A stretch of DNA of 64,000 bases from Monomorium pharaonis (taxonomy: Eukaryota; Arthropoda; Insecta; Hymenoptera; Formicidae): the NCBI RefSeq assembly GCF_013373865.1, contig NC_050469.1, positions 24,230,046-24,294,045 on the forward strand, given 5' to 3'. The notes below the pieces were generated by a model, which had not been told where the DNA came from, searched no databases, and saw only the letters and a list, made by a program, of their open reading frames with translations. This document shows positions 21,907 to 34,762 of the stretch, one piece after another (position 1 is the first letter of the stretch; every line of letters starts with the position of its first letter). A program made the position numbers and the translations under genes.

Positions 21907-22224
21907 TTAACGATTAACTTTAACAGAGTAGCACTCGCGATGCGAAGGAGTCCCGTGAGATGACGTGCATTTGCAAACTCTTAACTCATCCGAACTGCGA
22001 TCTCGCATACAGACACAAAGTCTCGCGAAACAGTTATTGTTCCTCGGTCGAGCGCTTTCTCTTTTCGAAGCCTTTTTATGTCGGCGACGCGATCTTTTTC
22101 TCTGCCTCTTGTTCCTCTTCTCAGACGTGCTCCGCAGATTTGCATGTCCGTGCGAATTTGCGCTACTGCGACGCTCTGCCAAAAATTCACGGGTGAACAA
22201 TGCGGATCTTCCGACGCGTCAAGT
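21907..22224 (-). CDS. candidate internal exon, two open frames, unrecognised
   Basis: On the minus strand an A/T-rich tract ending TTTAG (boundary 22225/22224) precedes a GC-richer block. One frame runs LDASEDPHCSPVNFWQSV to a stop at 21981. A second, with Lys/Arg/Ser-rich sequence (SEKRNKRQRKRSRRRHKK), is open from about 22218 to a stop at 21907. The first is open directly from the acceptor and has the more natural start; the second resembles basic nuclear proteins. Which is coding, and how it joins 21290-21619, is unclear. Confidence 0.25.
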
Positions 22225-23085
22225 CTAAATTTTTTTTTTTTTTAATAAGTTTCCCGTCACACCTTTGCGACAGGTACATATTTGCTTTTTAAAATCGCTG
22301 CCGGAAGCTAATCCGAATGTATTTGATTCCGTGCTTGTCGTGCTGCATATAATTCAGATAAATGCGATAAAGCACCGTCATACTTTGACTTCTTCAATAT
22401 AAACGCATCAGATTCTTTAGTTTAACTCCTTTATGCAAACGAATGCGAGCGATGAATAGATATATATAGTTACTGAACTTAAAATAATCATTTTCTGCAT
22501 GCTGATATTTTTAAAAATATTCCTGCATTTTATTTTGTTTGTCTTGCATTTTTGTTATCGACATTAATATTGCCTAACGGTGTTGGGTATTAGCACCGTA
22601 GCAGGTACTAATGTACCAGGATACCTGGTATCTAATGTCATATGCTGTTATTTTAGTCTAGAAAGGAATCTGGTTGAGTAAGTAAGCTGATACGAAAGAA
22701 AGGATTCCCAGGAACGCAGGGAAAGCAAGGTCGAAATAATTTCGCGTAAAGAAAGAAGATTGTACAACGTTATTGAATATTCAATATCCAATTTATTATT
22801 CTGTGTCTCACCGCAATTTTCGTGACGAGTATGTCGAAATCAAACTTTCAGAAGTCGACTGCGAAGCCTGGTTTTTCTTGCTGAAAGTAATTTCAGTAAA
22901 TTAGGAATGCAAAAATGTAGTTGAAAGAATCTAATTTGCATTTCTTTACGTTGATTTATATATGAAATATTTGTCATATGACAAACATAAGCTAGCTAAA
23001 CATTTTTGTTATTTTTCAATTTATTGCAAAACTTATCACAACCAATTTTTTTTAAGATATTTCGATAATGTCAGGTGTGAATTAT

Positions 23086-23560
23086 TTAATACTTCTTGCA
23101 CTTTCTCGACTCGATGTTAAATGACGTCCTCGAATTTTTCGAGCCATCTTTGGAACGCTTTGACTTCGGCTTTTTATGTTTCGGTGTCCTTTTATTTCGC
23201 GACGCGGTGGAATTGTCCGAAGAACTTCGACGTGACGTTGATGGCGGTCTCAGAGCCTTCTCTTTGTTCTTGTATTTATGACTGCTATCAGCGGTAAAGA
23301 AAATACTTTCCAAGTATGCGAAGTTAAATTGTGTATACGCCACAGCCTTATCGTAAAATGCGGCATTTCATGAAGATCCTGCTCGGTGACGTGGCATTTT
23401 CTAAAGAATCCGATTGCGACTCTGTCGGCTTTTCACGAAGAAACTAAGTAGGATCCTCGCGAGATGCTGCGATTCGTGACAAGCTTACAAGAATGACGTG
23501 TTCCTGAAAGGATTGACTGATCCGCACAGTCATTTGGATTTAGCGAACTCAAACTCAAAA
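23086..23560 (-). pseudogene. candidate C-terminal coding region with an apparent frameshift
   Basis: The minus strand ends in a convincing coding stretch: AYLESIFFTADSSHKYKNKE, then RRSSSDNSTASRNKRTPKHK and a Lys/Ser-rich tail ending ESRKCKKY and TAA at 23086. Upstream, near 23355-23370, this frame hits a stop, while a neighbouring frame is open and protein-like (TESQSDSLENATSPSRIFM, or RVAIGFFRKCHVTEQDLHEM in the third frame). A one-base length change near the short A or T runs at 23358-23375 would join them. It may be a pseudogene, an assembly indel, or a real gene with an intron boundary there (AAG/GCTGTG at about 23345 is a weak acceptor). The family was not recognised. Confidence 0.3.
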
Positions 23561-23569
23561 TACGTCGGA

Positions 23570-25300
23570 TACTTATATTTATATAGCATAAGTACACATT
23601 TTATTCATATAAGCATTTTTTCGAGCGATAGTGCAATAAATATTTGAGAAAAAATAAAAATGTAATTTACTTCAAGCAGAGAGCAGAATAATAAAAAAAC
23701 TAAAGTCTGTTTTCTATCTACATTTTAATTTAAAATAGAAATAAATAATATTTATGTAATAAAAATATAATTATAAATTTTAAACACTATGTTGTTATAT
23801 AGTAAAATAATTTCATAATTATATATAATTTTTCTTATACAGTTTCTTACGTCAAACTCTTATTTTTATTTCCAATGCACTTTGGATTGGGGCATTGTCT
23901 TGACATTTCCAATTTATCCGATTAAAACTTGTATATCTTTTAAAAGATAATTTGCTGTAATTTTTGAGAATATTAAGATAAGTAAAATGTATATTAGTAT
24001 ATGAATTATTAATATCATTAATTTATGGAATAAATTACTGGTGCAATACTTCGTATTCTTAAAACATTTTTGTTCTTTTCGCATTAAAGAAATTTAATCT
24101 AATACAACCCCTTTGTTTCAAATACAAACACAATATGCACACTGTGTAATTATGCAAATATTACAAATATTTTATATAATTTTCTTTTATCATGATCGAA
24201 AATAATTTATTTGATTTTTATGCTAAATTAAATTTTAACCTGAAAGCATGGTATATTTTCAATTGTATTTTTGTACCTAACTTCAATTGAAGATGTCAAA
24301 AAACGAATGGAAAACTTTTGTCGGAAACTTTAATTCATTTTTTTCTTTCATTTTATTTCTTAGAATGACAAAAATGTCTTATCACAATAGTTACATTAGT
24401 TCTATCTGATAATAGCATTTGGCATTTGTGAGTGTCCTTTCGCCTTTCTAAATCGCCATCAGCTGCACGAACAATTTTAGCCTTCCGAGAGAATGACGAG
24501 GTCATCATACTGCTCACGAATTTAAAGGGAAGTCCGCGGTTGCACTCGAACGCATCCTCGCGTCCAGCGCGTTACAACTGGCAGCATCGACGCCAGACTG
24601 GCGGCCGTTAGTCCACGACCTTGCCATCGGCGATTTATTCACCGGCCGGAATATTTTACTGAGCCGCTTCTTCCTTCGACATGTTGCACGGTTGCACCAT
24701 GCCTATTCCGCTCGAGCGCTCTTCTCATCCTCTCGTAGTCATTCAATTTGCGTCATTGTCCCTTTCCCGGATTTTTCCTTCTTGCTGTAAAACAAAAAAT
24801 GTAAATATATATACATATGTTTACATATTTGCATTTTTGTTTTATAATACAAATAGAATAAATAAAATTCATATAATAATATTGTAATGATATATATTTT
24901 TTATAGATTTAAATTATATATAAATAATTATAATATTTTTATAATGTATATTTATATTATAAAATATACTATATACTATATATAATTATAACTATATACT
25001 TTATATTATAAAAATAGAAGTTTATAATATTTTTATAGTATATATACTGTATTTATACTGTACAGTTTTAAAAACTTTTTAGTATTTCCGTATATCCCTT
25101 CTGCCAATTCTCTAAAAGCCCCTGTAAGACGCGTTCCCTACCCTACCCACATTCATGAGCTTCCCCACTCCGTAGGATCGACCCTCCCCTCTACTAAGGC
25201 TCTTAGGTTATATAGACAGTAGTTCGGATATTTTACACTACGTCGCGCAACACAAGCTTTCTCGTATTTAAAATGCACCATCTCATGCTATAAGAAGGCT
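23570..25300. other. intergenic DNA left of the U1 gene
   Basis: AT-rich except for a GC-richer block at 24430-24720 with no supported exon, and TA-rich low-complexity sequence at 24880-25060. The interval 25080-25210 is pyrimidine-rich. Confidence 0.45.
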
Positions 25301-25318
25301 CGAACGAGAGCGAAAAGC

Positions 25319-25480
25319 ATACTTACCTGGCGTAGAGGTTACCGTGATCATGAAGGCGGTTCCTCCAGGGCGAGGCTCTTCCATTGCACTACGGTAGGGC
25401 TGACCCTTGCGAATATCCCTAATGTGGATATCTCGGACGTAAAATTTTTGATAGTCGGGACTGCGTTCGCGCTATCCCGG
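25319..25480 (+). ncRNA. U1: U1 spliceosomal snRNA
   Basis: U1 snRNA pairs with 5' splice sites at the start of spliceosome assembly. The 5' end is ATACTTACCTGG, containing the ACTTACCTG that base-pairs with introns. Stem-loop I contains GATCATGAAGGCGG and TCCAGGGCGAGGCTC (U1-70K site), followed by CATTGCACTACGG of stem-loop II (U1A site) and GCTGACCC. The Sm site is AATTTTTG at 25443-25450. The last hairpin is TCGGGACTGCGTTCGCGCTATCCCG. Length is about 162 nt against 164 in human, with all parts present, so it is likely functional. A TATA-like CTATAAG lies about 30 nt upstream; I could not identify a PSE by eye. Confidence 0.95.
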
Positions 25481-26001
25481 ATAATAAAATTACAAAAATA
25501 ACTTACAGAGCCTTCTCTAAACTTGGACAAGTCAAATAAGGATTCTATTTAACTCCTAACATGTTGACTAAATGCCAAGTTATGTAAGATTTTGAACTAC
25601 ACTGTTCTGAATTGTATGGATCGATACTCGACTTTGCTGACAATATTTCGTTACACGAAGTATTATCGCCAGAGTGAACGCCGATCCTATGTGTTGTTAT
25701 TTGGCACTGCGGTTATACAGTAATTACATCAAACATCAAAGAACTACTTAATAGACAATAAATTTTATATAAATTTTTTGTGTAATTGTATAACAAACAA
25801 CAAATAAAATTTAAAAAATAAAAATATATATGTATATGGAATAGAAATATTAGATCTTGATTGCACTTTTCGTGACTCTTTAGTTTCTCTCTTTAATTCA
25901 TTAATAATATCTCTGAATATTTACGAACAGATTTATTATGACAATTGTGTGTACTTATACTTACTTGGGAGACATATACTTTATCTACTATCTCAAAACT
26001 G

Positions 26002-26184
26002 CACATATTTATGGAATATTTTCCGATGTCCCAACTAAAAAAAATTATATATGTAGAAACTTTTTTTTAGAAAATACATACTCTAATATTTTTGTATAAA
26101 ATCACACTATCTTAGATATTTTAATAATATTCTTCAAAATTATTCTCATATATAGAATAAAATGTTCCATAAATAATTTGTGTG
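26002..26184. mobile_element. MITE-like inverted-repeat element
   Basis: The left end CACATATTTATGGAATATTTT is matched by the reverse complement of the right end, CACACAAATTATTTATGGAACATTTT with a few-base offset. About 183 bp, no coding capacity, no flanking duplication evident. Recognised only from the ends. Confidence 0.35.
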
Positions 26185-28091
26185 TAAATAACCTAATATA
26201 TTATGTCATATAAATTTTTGTAATAAAAATGCTCTATTACTATTCCACACATATAAATTCAATATAAATGAGAAACATCTCAGAGATGTTTGAAAGATTT
26301 CCTACATGTTTCAGATATCTTTAGGATACCACTATAAATATTATGTATACATTTACTTGTTTCGAGGTAAGATATTACATTTCCTGAATATCTTTATTAT
26401 AACACACTGATAATATTTTAAGGAAATTAAGATATAGTGTTCGCGATGATTTCAGCACATTCCACAGATCTTCACATTTTGCTGTGTTTCTTAAATACTA
26501 TTTCATAAGACTTTCATCATAGAGATTTACTTTTTGATGATGCAGTCGGCGCAACCGCGTCGAATGGACGCGGGCGACATTAGGGCGCGTCAAGATATAA
26601 ATTTAAGCTCGCTTTATATCTCTCGTAATTTCTGCAGGGTGTTCTTTGTACGAAGTACGTAAGTTTGCGACGACGCGAGAACGCGAGAGCGCAGAATACA
26701 GCCCGTGCAAATTCTCAAGTTATTTTAAGCCACACGGCACGGAGCGAGAGAGAGAGAGAAAAAAAAAGGAGAAGGACGAAAGGCTCGCTGCGATTCGCAC
26801 GCGAGCGCGCGGACACCCGATGGGATAATAACTCTTAATTGAACGCAATTTTCTAATTAACGATCGAGCAAATCAAATTTAACTCGAGCGCCGCCGAGTG
26901 ATAATCTACGTACACAGGTGCACATGTAACAGAACGCTTCGCTTCGCGCGTCCAGCGCGCCTGGATCGAATTAGTTGTCGAGATGTTCGGCAATATTTCC
27001 TGCCTGCTCTTGAAGAGCATCTCGAGTAACTAACGCGTAACATCTGGGAGAAAAACAAAACGGTTAATTACCGAGTACTTCTTTTTGCCTTTCGTTAACA
27101 CAACGTTATTATCTGCTACATCTTTCGTATCAAGAGCTAAAGAAATGAGTGATAAATCGCTTTGTGACGCGAGTACAAGGTCCGATAAAACTTGTGCGGT
27201 TTACAAGGGAAGTCTGCCACATACCAACGTATTTTTATTAATAGCGTCTTAACAGAGCGTCGTAATTGTTAGCAATAAAAGAGAGACCGCGACGTCTATC
27301 CTTTTGATCGAAGTTTCCGCTCCGCTCTGGCAGACGGTAGACTCGTTTCACGGACAAAGTGGATCGTTGATTCCCTCGCTCGGCTTGCATTTGCATAATT
27401 GGAAATATTTCATTTTTTCCCTCACGGCGCATAAATGCAGTCGAGAATCGCGAGATGCGCTCGGCCGAGGGAAGGGCGGAGATAATTGATGCTCCAACGG
27501 ATTCGTTCCTCCGGCATTGCTAAATGCAATTCCTGGCGCGTCTACTAGCTTTAGCGAATTCGCAAGGCAAACTGTCTCGCGAGGACGAAGAGACGCTCGG
27601 GATTCTGTGTCCTCATTGGCGCCGATCATTCATGCGGCGGAATTCCCTCCGCGAATTGTCTAGCTAGGATGTGAAAGCGTCCGGACGAGATGAAGGATCG
27701 ATTCGGCGAGATCGTTTGTCACTCGGCGACAGATAATTTCAATCGCTGACGCACGGATTCTGTGTACAATGAACTGCATATAAGCGATCTATTGTGTTGT
27801 AATATGAAGATCTCGCAATTTTTATGGCGAGTTGTTTAACTAATATGTACTGAATGGAGACGCACAACTCTCTGGCCCACGGTCGCACACAAGATTATAT
27901 CCACAAACTTTTATAACAGTAATTAGAAAAATTATATTATGTAAAAAGAAATTATCTTTATAATATTATATTTTATATATTTTTTTAAAAGGCTTTATAT
28001 GTCTATGAAAAAGTTTTTTTTTTCGAAAATTGATTTTACCACACTGTTCCTCTTTAAATACAAACCATACAGGTTTTGTCTAAAACATCTT

Positions 28092-28280
28092 TACTGAGAA
28101 ACAAAATTATTAATTTGACTAAATTTCTTTCAACTAAAATAAATTTATTTAAGTATATATATTTTAATCAAAGAAATAAATATTTGAATTAAAGTTCAAG
28201 CCCTTCAGTTAAATATATAAATTGAAGAAATTTAATTTAGTTGAACAAATTTGTCATGTTAACAACATTTTTTCTCAGTA
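28092..28280. mobile_element. MITE-like inverted-repeat element
   Basis: TACTGAGAAACAAAATT at the left is mirrored by TTTTTTCTCAGTA at the right. Both arms continue through AAATTTCTTTCAACTAAAAT-like and ATTTAGTTGAACAAATTTGT-like blocks, giving roughly 60-bp imperfect arms. About 189 bp and noncoding. Confidence 0.55.
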
Positions 28281-30580
28281 TATTTATCAGATTTAATTCT
28301 CAACATATTTTGATGTTTTCTTTTAATACCTGTATGACAAAGTAACGATTTTTTTAGTCTTTAAGAAAATTTTTCCTTTGTCCAACAGATTGATTTTCCG
28401 ATTTTCACTGATTGCGATGAATTGTTTAGGTGCTAATGTTATGTGGAAAGATTATGGATACCACGTAAATCGCGAAACTATATTCACACGTTTGGAGAAT
28501 ATCGGTTTGCAATCTAAATTAATCCTATACATATCTGCGACATTAATTTCGGAAATCGATGCTTCGTTACACCGATGATGCTCGCCGAGGCTGCACCGGA
28601 CATTGACTGGTCCATTCGCCATTCCCCGGACAAAAAGAAATTGATCCACTCAAAAATGCGGAGGGGCACTCGTGCCTACTAAAAGCACTTGTGAATCGGT
28701 ATGGGTTCAATTACATGAAAAAAACGTGGCGTAAATTAATGGGAAGCGAAGCGTAGACTCCGAGATCGAGGGGGAAAAAAATGAGACACTGACGCGAGAA
28801 TGAAACGCGATGTCGTTGAACTTCCTATATTTTTGTCGACAAATTGATTGTATCGGACAAAACGCCCGAGAACGCGACGCAAATAATGAAAAAGTTAGTT
28901 TACCCGTTAGAAACAATATTTTGAAGTAAAAGTTTCTGCTTCCAGGGAATATTCAAAAGAACTCAATTCCTAAAAGACTAGTATTTTATTAATACGGACT
29001 ATTCTTTTATTACTTTGAGTTGCGATAGTCTTGCTCTTTGAGATAATGAGTTGTCTCGAAAAAAACAGCACTTTGCACCCAGTATGTTGTATCAATATTT
29101 GAATACTTTGTTGGTTTAATAATGGAGCAAGAGTTTTTTAATCACACATACTTATACATTCCAATAAAATGAATCATATCAACAAATAATACTTTGTATT
29201 ATTAAGGGGCTACGCTTTTAAGAATTATATTCCATTTTTTTAATTTTATAATTTCATATACAAATTACTTATTCAAATAAGCATAATATATACATTAAAT
29301 AACTATTTGTACTTTTAATTTTTACATTTGATAATTAGATTTCAAATGATATCAAGTGCACTCATGCCATCTATGGGCATAATTAATTAATGAATTTGAC
29401 ATTTAATTAAATTTTCGTTTCTCGATTCGTGCTTATACTAAAATAAACTGCGGAATTATAACGCGAAAACTTGTGAAAACGGTAAGCCATAAATTTTCAT
29501 GTCGTTACGCGGGCGACTTTTAATTACGTTTACATAAGGAAAAGCGATACTCGTCTCGACCGCGACATCGGGCAACGACCTCCGACATTGACCGAGGTCG
29601 TTTTAGCTCCGCGGCAGAGCGTAGCTCTCATCCGTGCGACGCGTCGTTTTTCAAAGACCGCGCTTTTGCTTTCCTTTTCCTCACACGCCACCACCCTTCC
29701 TGAAAACGATATCCCTTGCCGCCTAAGAGTTTCCCTTCTGCGGAAAAAACATGCGGCAGGAGGATCCTCGGTTTTCTTTACTCTCGTCGGAGCCCTTCTT
29801 TCGTCTTCTGTCTTCTTCCACCGGGAACGACCATGTTTTATGGATGCACTTCGGGACCTCTCACGACGCCATCGTTCCCTGAATATTTATCCGTTTATTT
29901 ATTTGATCCGAATTGCCCTGCGCTGCTGGTGTAACGTAGAATATAGATTCTTACAAGTTATTTGTATAAAAATTTATTTCTTTATTATATTTGCGCTAAT
30001 TATATTGTTTGCACGTATAGATAAATGTCTAATATAGCATTTTCAAAAAGAATAGATGGCGAAATATTCGTTTTTATTTCCTTGCAAATATTTCTATTTA
30101 TTACAATAATAACGAGATGATTTCGTTATGTAAAAACGAAATCGATCTTACAGTTTATTCGTTGTAATTCGTAATTGCTGAGACAAACAGATATGCAAAT
30201 GGAAGACTGATTTAAAATCACTTAACACTGTGGAAGCCGAGTGTGAATTATTCCGGAAGTTAAACATTCAATGATACGATCGAATAAAGGCGATCTCGTT
30301 GGTAGAACGTAGGATGTAGGTCATAGAAAGTTGCGCGAGGAAAGTGGCTCGCGATTTTAATTTAAACGATTGGTTTATGCATGCGAGTTAGGGCACAAAA
30401 GGGCGGCTCTCCGTGAGTTTTCAAAATGAAAATTTTAACTCAAATTTAGCAAATTATTTTTTATGTTTAAAAAATGATACAATACACAATAAATAAAATA
30501 AAACAAAATATAGCAAAATTATAAAAATTTATTTAAATGTACGTACATAATTTTGTGCGTGTGTGTGTGTGTGTAATAAT

Positions 30581-30720
30581 ATACAGGGTGTCCCCGATTT
30601 TTTTCTGTAAAACAAGCTTTAATAAAAAGCTATGTTTATATAACTTTTCTTTCTCATTTCAACTCTTAAAACATACTGTTAAGAGCTTAAAATTATACAA
30701 AAAATCCGGACACCCTGTAT
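30581..30720. mobile_element. Tc1/mariner-type MITE with CAGGGTGTCC ends
   Basis: The left end ATACAGGGTGTCCCCGATTT and the right end AAATCCGGACACCCTGTAT form nearly perfect inverted repeats of about 22 bp around a 140-bp element. Taking CAGGGTGTCC as the terminus leaves TA on both sides, the Tc1/mariner target duplication. No transposase is present. The near-identity of the arms suggests this is one of the younger insertions in the window. The family assignment is inference. Confidence 0.65.
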
Positions 30721-31627
30721 AGTGCAAAGTATAGAAATGTTATTGCTCGAAATACAAAAATGTTATTCTATCAAATACTGTAAGAATAGTTATGTGTATT
30801 TGCATATTTTTTAAATTTCTATAGAAATTTAGTATACTAAAGATATAGCTATCTTTAGAGAGAAAATATATATGTGCATATAAAATTTCTCTAGCATCTC
30901 TATCTGTGTATGCATAGTAACATATCGAGATTAATACCTCATAGTCAGAGCGTTACAATCTACAAGAGGCATATCGCTAAGAGATTATTAGGTACGTTAC
31001 CTTTCAAATGCAAATATTCTTATCAGATAACAGAATGGAAAGAGATGCATTCTAAAGAGAAAAATGTGTTATCACATTTCCTTATGAATATTTTTCTCAG
31101 AATTCTTTACATAATTGTTTCTGTAAAAGTACCAGAATTTTTAATGATCTTTTATATATAGGTAATATAAATTTCTTGATTTTTTTCTATATACAAATTG
31201 AAATACTTTTTAGAAATGCTACAAAAAATTTCTTTTAGAATCTTTTATGTACGTGAATATTGTGAAATATTCTAAGATTTCTAAAATTTTTCATTCTCTA
31301 AGAAAAACTTATAAAATCTGAAGAATTTTAATATACTTTTTCAGAAATCTTTAAATGTAACGTACGAAAAGTTCTTTAAAATATTATAAGACATTATAAG
31401 AATTTTTATCAATTATTAAAAATTCTCTACGTTAAAGTCAACTTATAAAACTGCAAAATTTATTATAGAACCGCGTAATAAATATTAATGTAAATATTGA
31501 CTCGATAGAGTCAATTAAGATTTTATAAATTGGTGTTATTTACAATTAGTTTTAATTTAACTTCAATTTTTGGCAATTAATGAAGAATTTCCAATAAATA
31601 TAAAACAACGAAGGTAAGCTGAAAAAG

Positions 31628-31963
31628 ATGACTAATACAGCATCAGCATTTATATTACGATCTTATATTGCGTCACTGAATTCGTACATTCCGTCGTCAG
31701 TGGAAAGCCATCGACTCATTCCGGTAAGGAGCATCACGAAGACGTCATCTGACATTGGCATTAATGAAGATTCGTCCACTGTGACTCATATCTCGCGTAG
31801 CCACTTATCTACTTTAAACAGGTGTGGTGTGTGGAAATACCGTCATGATATCAGTCGATTTTTAATGGCGTTATTCAAAATTTGTCTTTTTACTTCTAAA
31901 CTAATCTTTTTACTCATTTTAACATACTGTATATTATTATTGCTATATTGTTTAACAATATAA
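31628..31963 (+). other. unrecognised 111-codon open frame with C-terminal hydrophobic segment
   Basis: Starting ATG ACT AAT ACA, the first 65 residues are Ser/Thr/Ile-rich with no bias from AT content, in a GC-richer patch. Residues about 80-111 are strongly hydrophobic and could form a membrane helix, but they coincide with AT-rich DNA. Donor-like sites occur inside (CCG/GTAAGG near 31722 and AACAG/GTGTGG near 31821), so the front part might be an exon. There is no known homology; chance is the leading alternative. Confidence 0.15.
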
Positions 31964-34132
31964 TTACATGTTTTGTTGTCACTAAATATTTCCATTAAAC
32001 CTGAATAATGCAACTCATATAAATATTTTATACATTTAATGAGTATATTATTATTATTAATTATCATTAATTAATAAACAATATTGAATTTTTATTCATT
32101 TAATTATTTTTTAATTAATTTAATGTGTAATTTATGCGTGACATTATTATAAAAAACGTTTACTTTAATTTTACAATGTATTCCCTGTAGACGTCATGAA
32201 ATTCATTTTGCATGCAAAACGTTTTGTCGCAAACGTTTAAATTAATCCTACTATTTAATTACTGTTATAATATGGTCTCAATTGCAGAATTTAAATCAAT
32301 TTTAGTAGTATTTAAAATTCAATAATTAACACATGCAAAATCCTGAATTAACACGAGAATTTATAGAAGTGACAACACACGCAACGATCTATTGTCCAAT
32401 GCTTCGTAAATTTTTCCAACTGTTCGATAGACATAAATGTCTAGCGCGATGACGTGAGATACATTATCATTATTCTCACCTCAGTTTCTGGGATTTCGAG
32501 ACATTCTGCGGAGACGTCGGAAAAGAGAATAATATAATGGGCCACGGTCCTTGGAGGGACCGGTTGACGTAACCGGTCCACTATTTTTAACCGCGTCCTT
32601 TTGTTTCACTTTTTCCTGTGCTCCCACGTCTTTATCTCTATCTTTGCATTCCCTTTTCTACATATCCATTTAAGAAAATAAAAATATAAATTTTACTTTC
32701 CTCTTTTTCTTCCTTTGTACTTTTATTCAAGAACACTGAAGGCAGTTTGGAAAAACAAATAATACGTACGTGTCAATGCTTTTAGCCGACATTATTATTA
32801 TACGTGAAATATTATTATATAAAGTAAATATACATGAAATTTTATATTATGTTTAAACTTTTAAACAAAAATAATTTGAAGTCTTTTAGGTAAGTTTATT
32901 AATAAAAACAATTTTTTTTAATATTAGACGTTTAACAGAGAGTAGGTTTTTTAAAAATAATTTTTAAGTCATTTTTCTATGTTAATGAACACTTAGAGAA
33001 TACTGTGCACATGTAGTAGACGCTTGATAAAAACATATGTTGGTCAGAAATAGCTGGAGTGTTTGATTAAAAAACACTCGATCAGAAAAGGAATTTCGGA
33101 AACAAGCAACGTAATGCAAACAGCTGATCAACATATGCGGACAAAAAACTAGAAAAATCCAAGAATATTAAACACGTGTATTATAAATATACAGTTTTTC
33201 TTGAAGACAGGATGGATCGGAGGGAAAGAAATTTGTCATTTGCAAGTTTAGATACGATTATGCGCAGTTCCCATTAAAAATACAAACCATATTATAAAAA
33301 GTAGCGATAATGATGAGATTATTTTTATAAAATAACGTTTTCAATTCTGCATAAAATCAAATATCGAAAACAATGTAATTCAAATATATTTTTTATTAGT
33401 CTTTAATTTTTTCTACAATTGCGGATAAAAGTTGCGATTTGAAAAAAAGGACTAGATTGTCGGAAAATATATAAGATGCAAAAAATATTTAAAACATATT
33501 TTGTGTGTCCTTTAAAATGTTTTGATCATAGAATATCGAAAAGTTGAAACGTTATCAAAATGTATTTATAGATTATTATAGTTTTATGGTTTTTTTGTCT
33601 TTACTCAACGACAAAAAATTTTGATCGTGAATATTTGAGTTTTTACTTTGAAACCAACTACAATAAACAAAACTATGAATAATTTAACTTATAATGGCTT
33701 ACGCAGTGTATATGACTACATATATTTTACTGCTGTTTTACATAAATAATTTTTAAACGAATAAGTGGAAAGTTTAAATGAACTTTCGCACAAATATTTT
33801 ACTAAAGTTTTATCAATACGTGTGAACATTTTTTATTCAATTCATAATGCTGCTTTCTAATCAAATTTGCAAATAAATATTACAAAAATTTAACAAACTT
33901 CTCTAAGAATCAAAGAAACCAAACGACAAATAACTTTTAAATTAACAAATAAGACAATTGTACTTGAATTATACACACAGGTACTCAAACATAATAATAA
34001 ATAGGACAATCTGTGAAAGTTTTGTATATTTGGTATATTTGAGATTTGACATTATTATCTTAAACATCTTCAATATGTGCAAAACACAGAAGAAAGGACG
34101 AAACGTTTCCAAAACGCCGTGTTGACGCGTAC

Positions 34133-34180
34133 ATATATACATACATACATACATACATACACGCATAAATACATACATAC
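34133..34180. repeat. (CATA)n microsatellite
   Basis: Tandem ACAT units with an interruption (ACGCATAAAT) in the middle. Confidence 0.85.
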
Positions 34181-34189
34181 GCGCACGCG

Positions 34190-34762
34190 AGGGGGATGAC
34201 AGTCGCTCGACCGCCTCCGCCGATAGTCGGCAGTGCTCGGCTGCGCTCGGCGGCACTCGGTCGCGCAGCTACACCGCCCGGATCCGTCAGTCCCGCGCAT
34301 ACCCTCGGAGTGTGGGGATATACGTTTCGCGTCTCGCTGTATCTCCGGCGTCTCACTTTTTACTACGCGACCACAGGAAGGCTTTCTCGCGGAACCTCCG
34401 ACGCCGCCGACGCACGCGTTGTCCCTCAGACTCCCTCAAGCGTCGGTGTAACGACCGCGTGTTACCGCGAGTGGATACGGCACAGTGGCGAAAACTCTAC
34501 GGAACACTAGAGAGAGAGAGAGAGAGTAAGGGCGGCGAAAGAGAGAGAAGGGGAGAGAACGAGAAAGAGAGAGAGAGTGTGTAACAGGAGAGGACGGTCA
34601 GAGTGCGGCTCGTGATCGATCTATACAGTGTGTACCCGTCAAGGTGTTTTCTTTCCGCGACCTCCCCCGTCACTCCCGATCTCTATTATGTCACCGGCCG
34701 CGCGTGCCGACGGACCGCTCTGATTCGAGGAACGCGCCAGGCACGCTAGAACGACTACCACG
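34190..34762 (+). promoter_or_regulatory. CpG-rich promoter and 5' leader of the gene beginning at 34763
   Basis: An abrupt switch from AT-rich DNA to CpG-rich sequence at about 34190 leads into the ATG at 34763. GA-rich tracts at 34510-34580 resemble GAGA-factor sites common in insect promoters. Chance open frames in several phases have no similarity. The transcription start cannot be fixed by eye. Confidence 0.45.

Larger units (their letters stand above)
25500..34100. other. gene-poor region with inserted MITEs
   Basis: No gene with recognisable similarity. GC-richer patches occur at 26540-27130, 27240-27760, 28560-28900 and 29480-29940, with only chance frames. Inverted-repeat elements are at 26002-26184, 28092-28280 and 30581-30720. 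A plus-strand frame at 31628-31963 is described separately. The remainder is AT-rich. Confidence 0.45.

Noticed and set aside
30537..30722. 61-codon plus-strand frame
   Set aside because: It lies almost entirely in a TG repeat and the CAGGGTGTCC-ended element.
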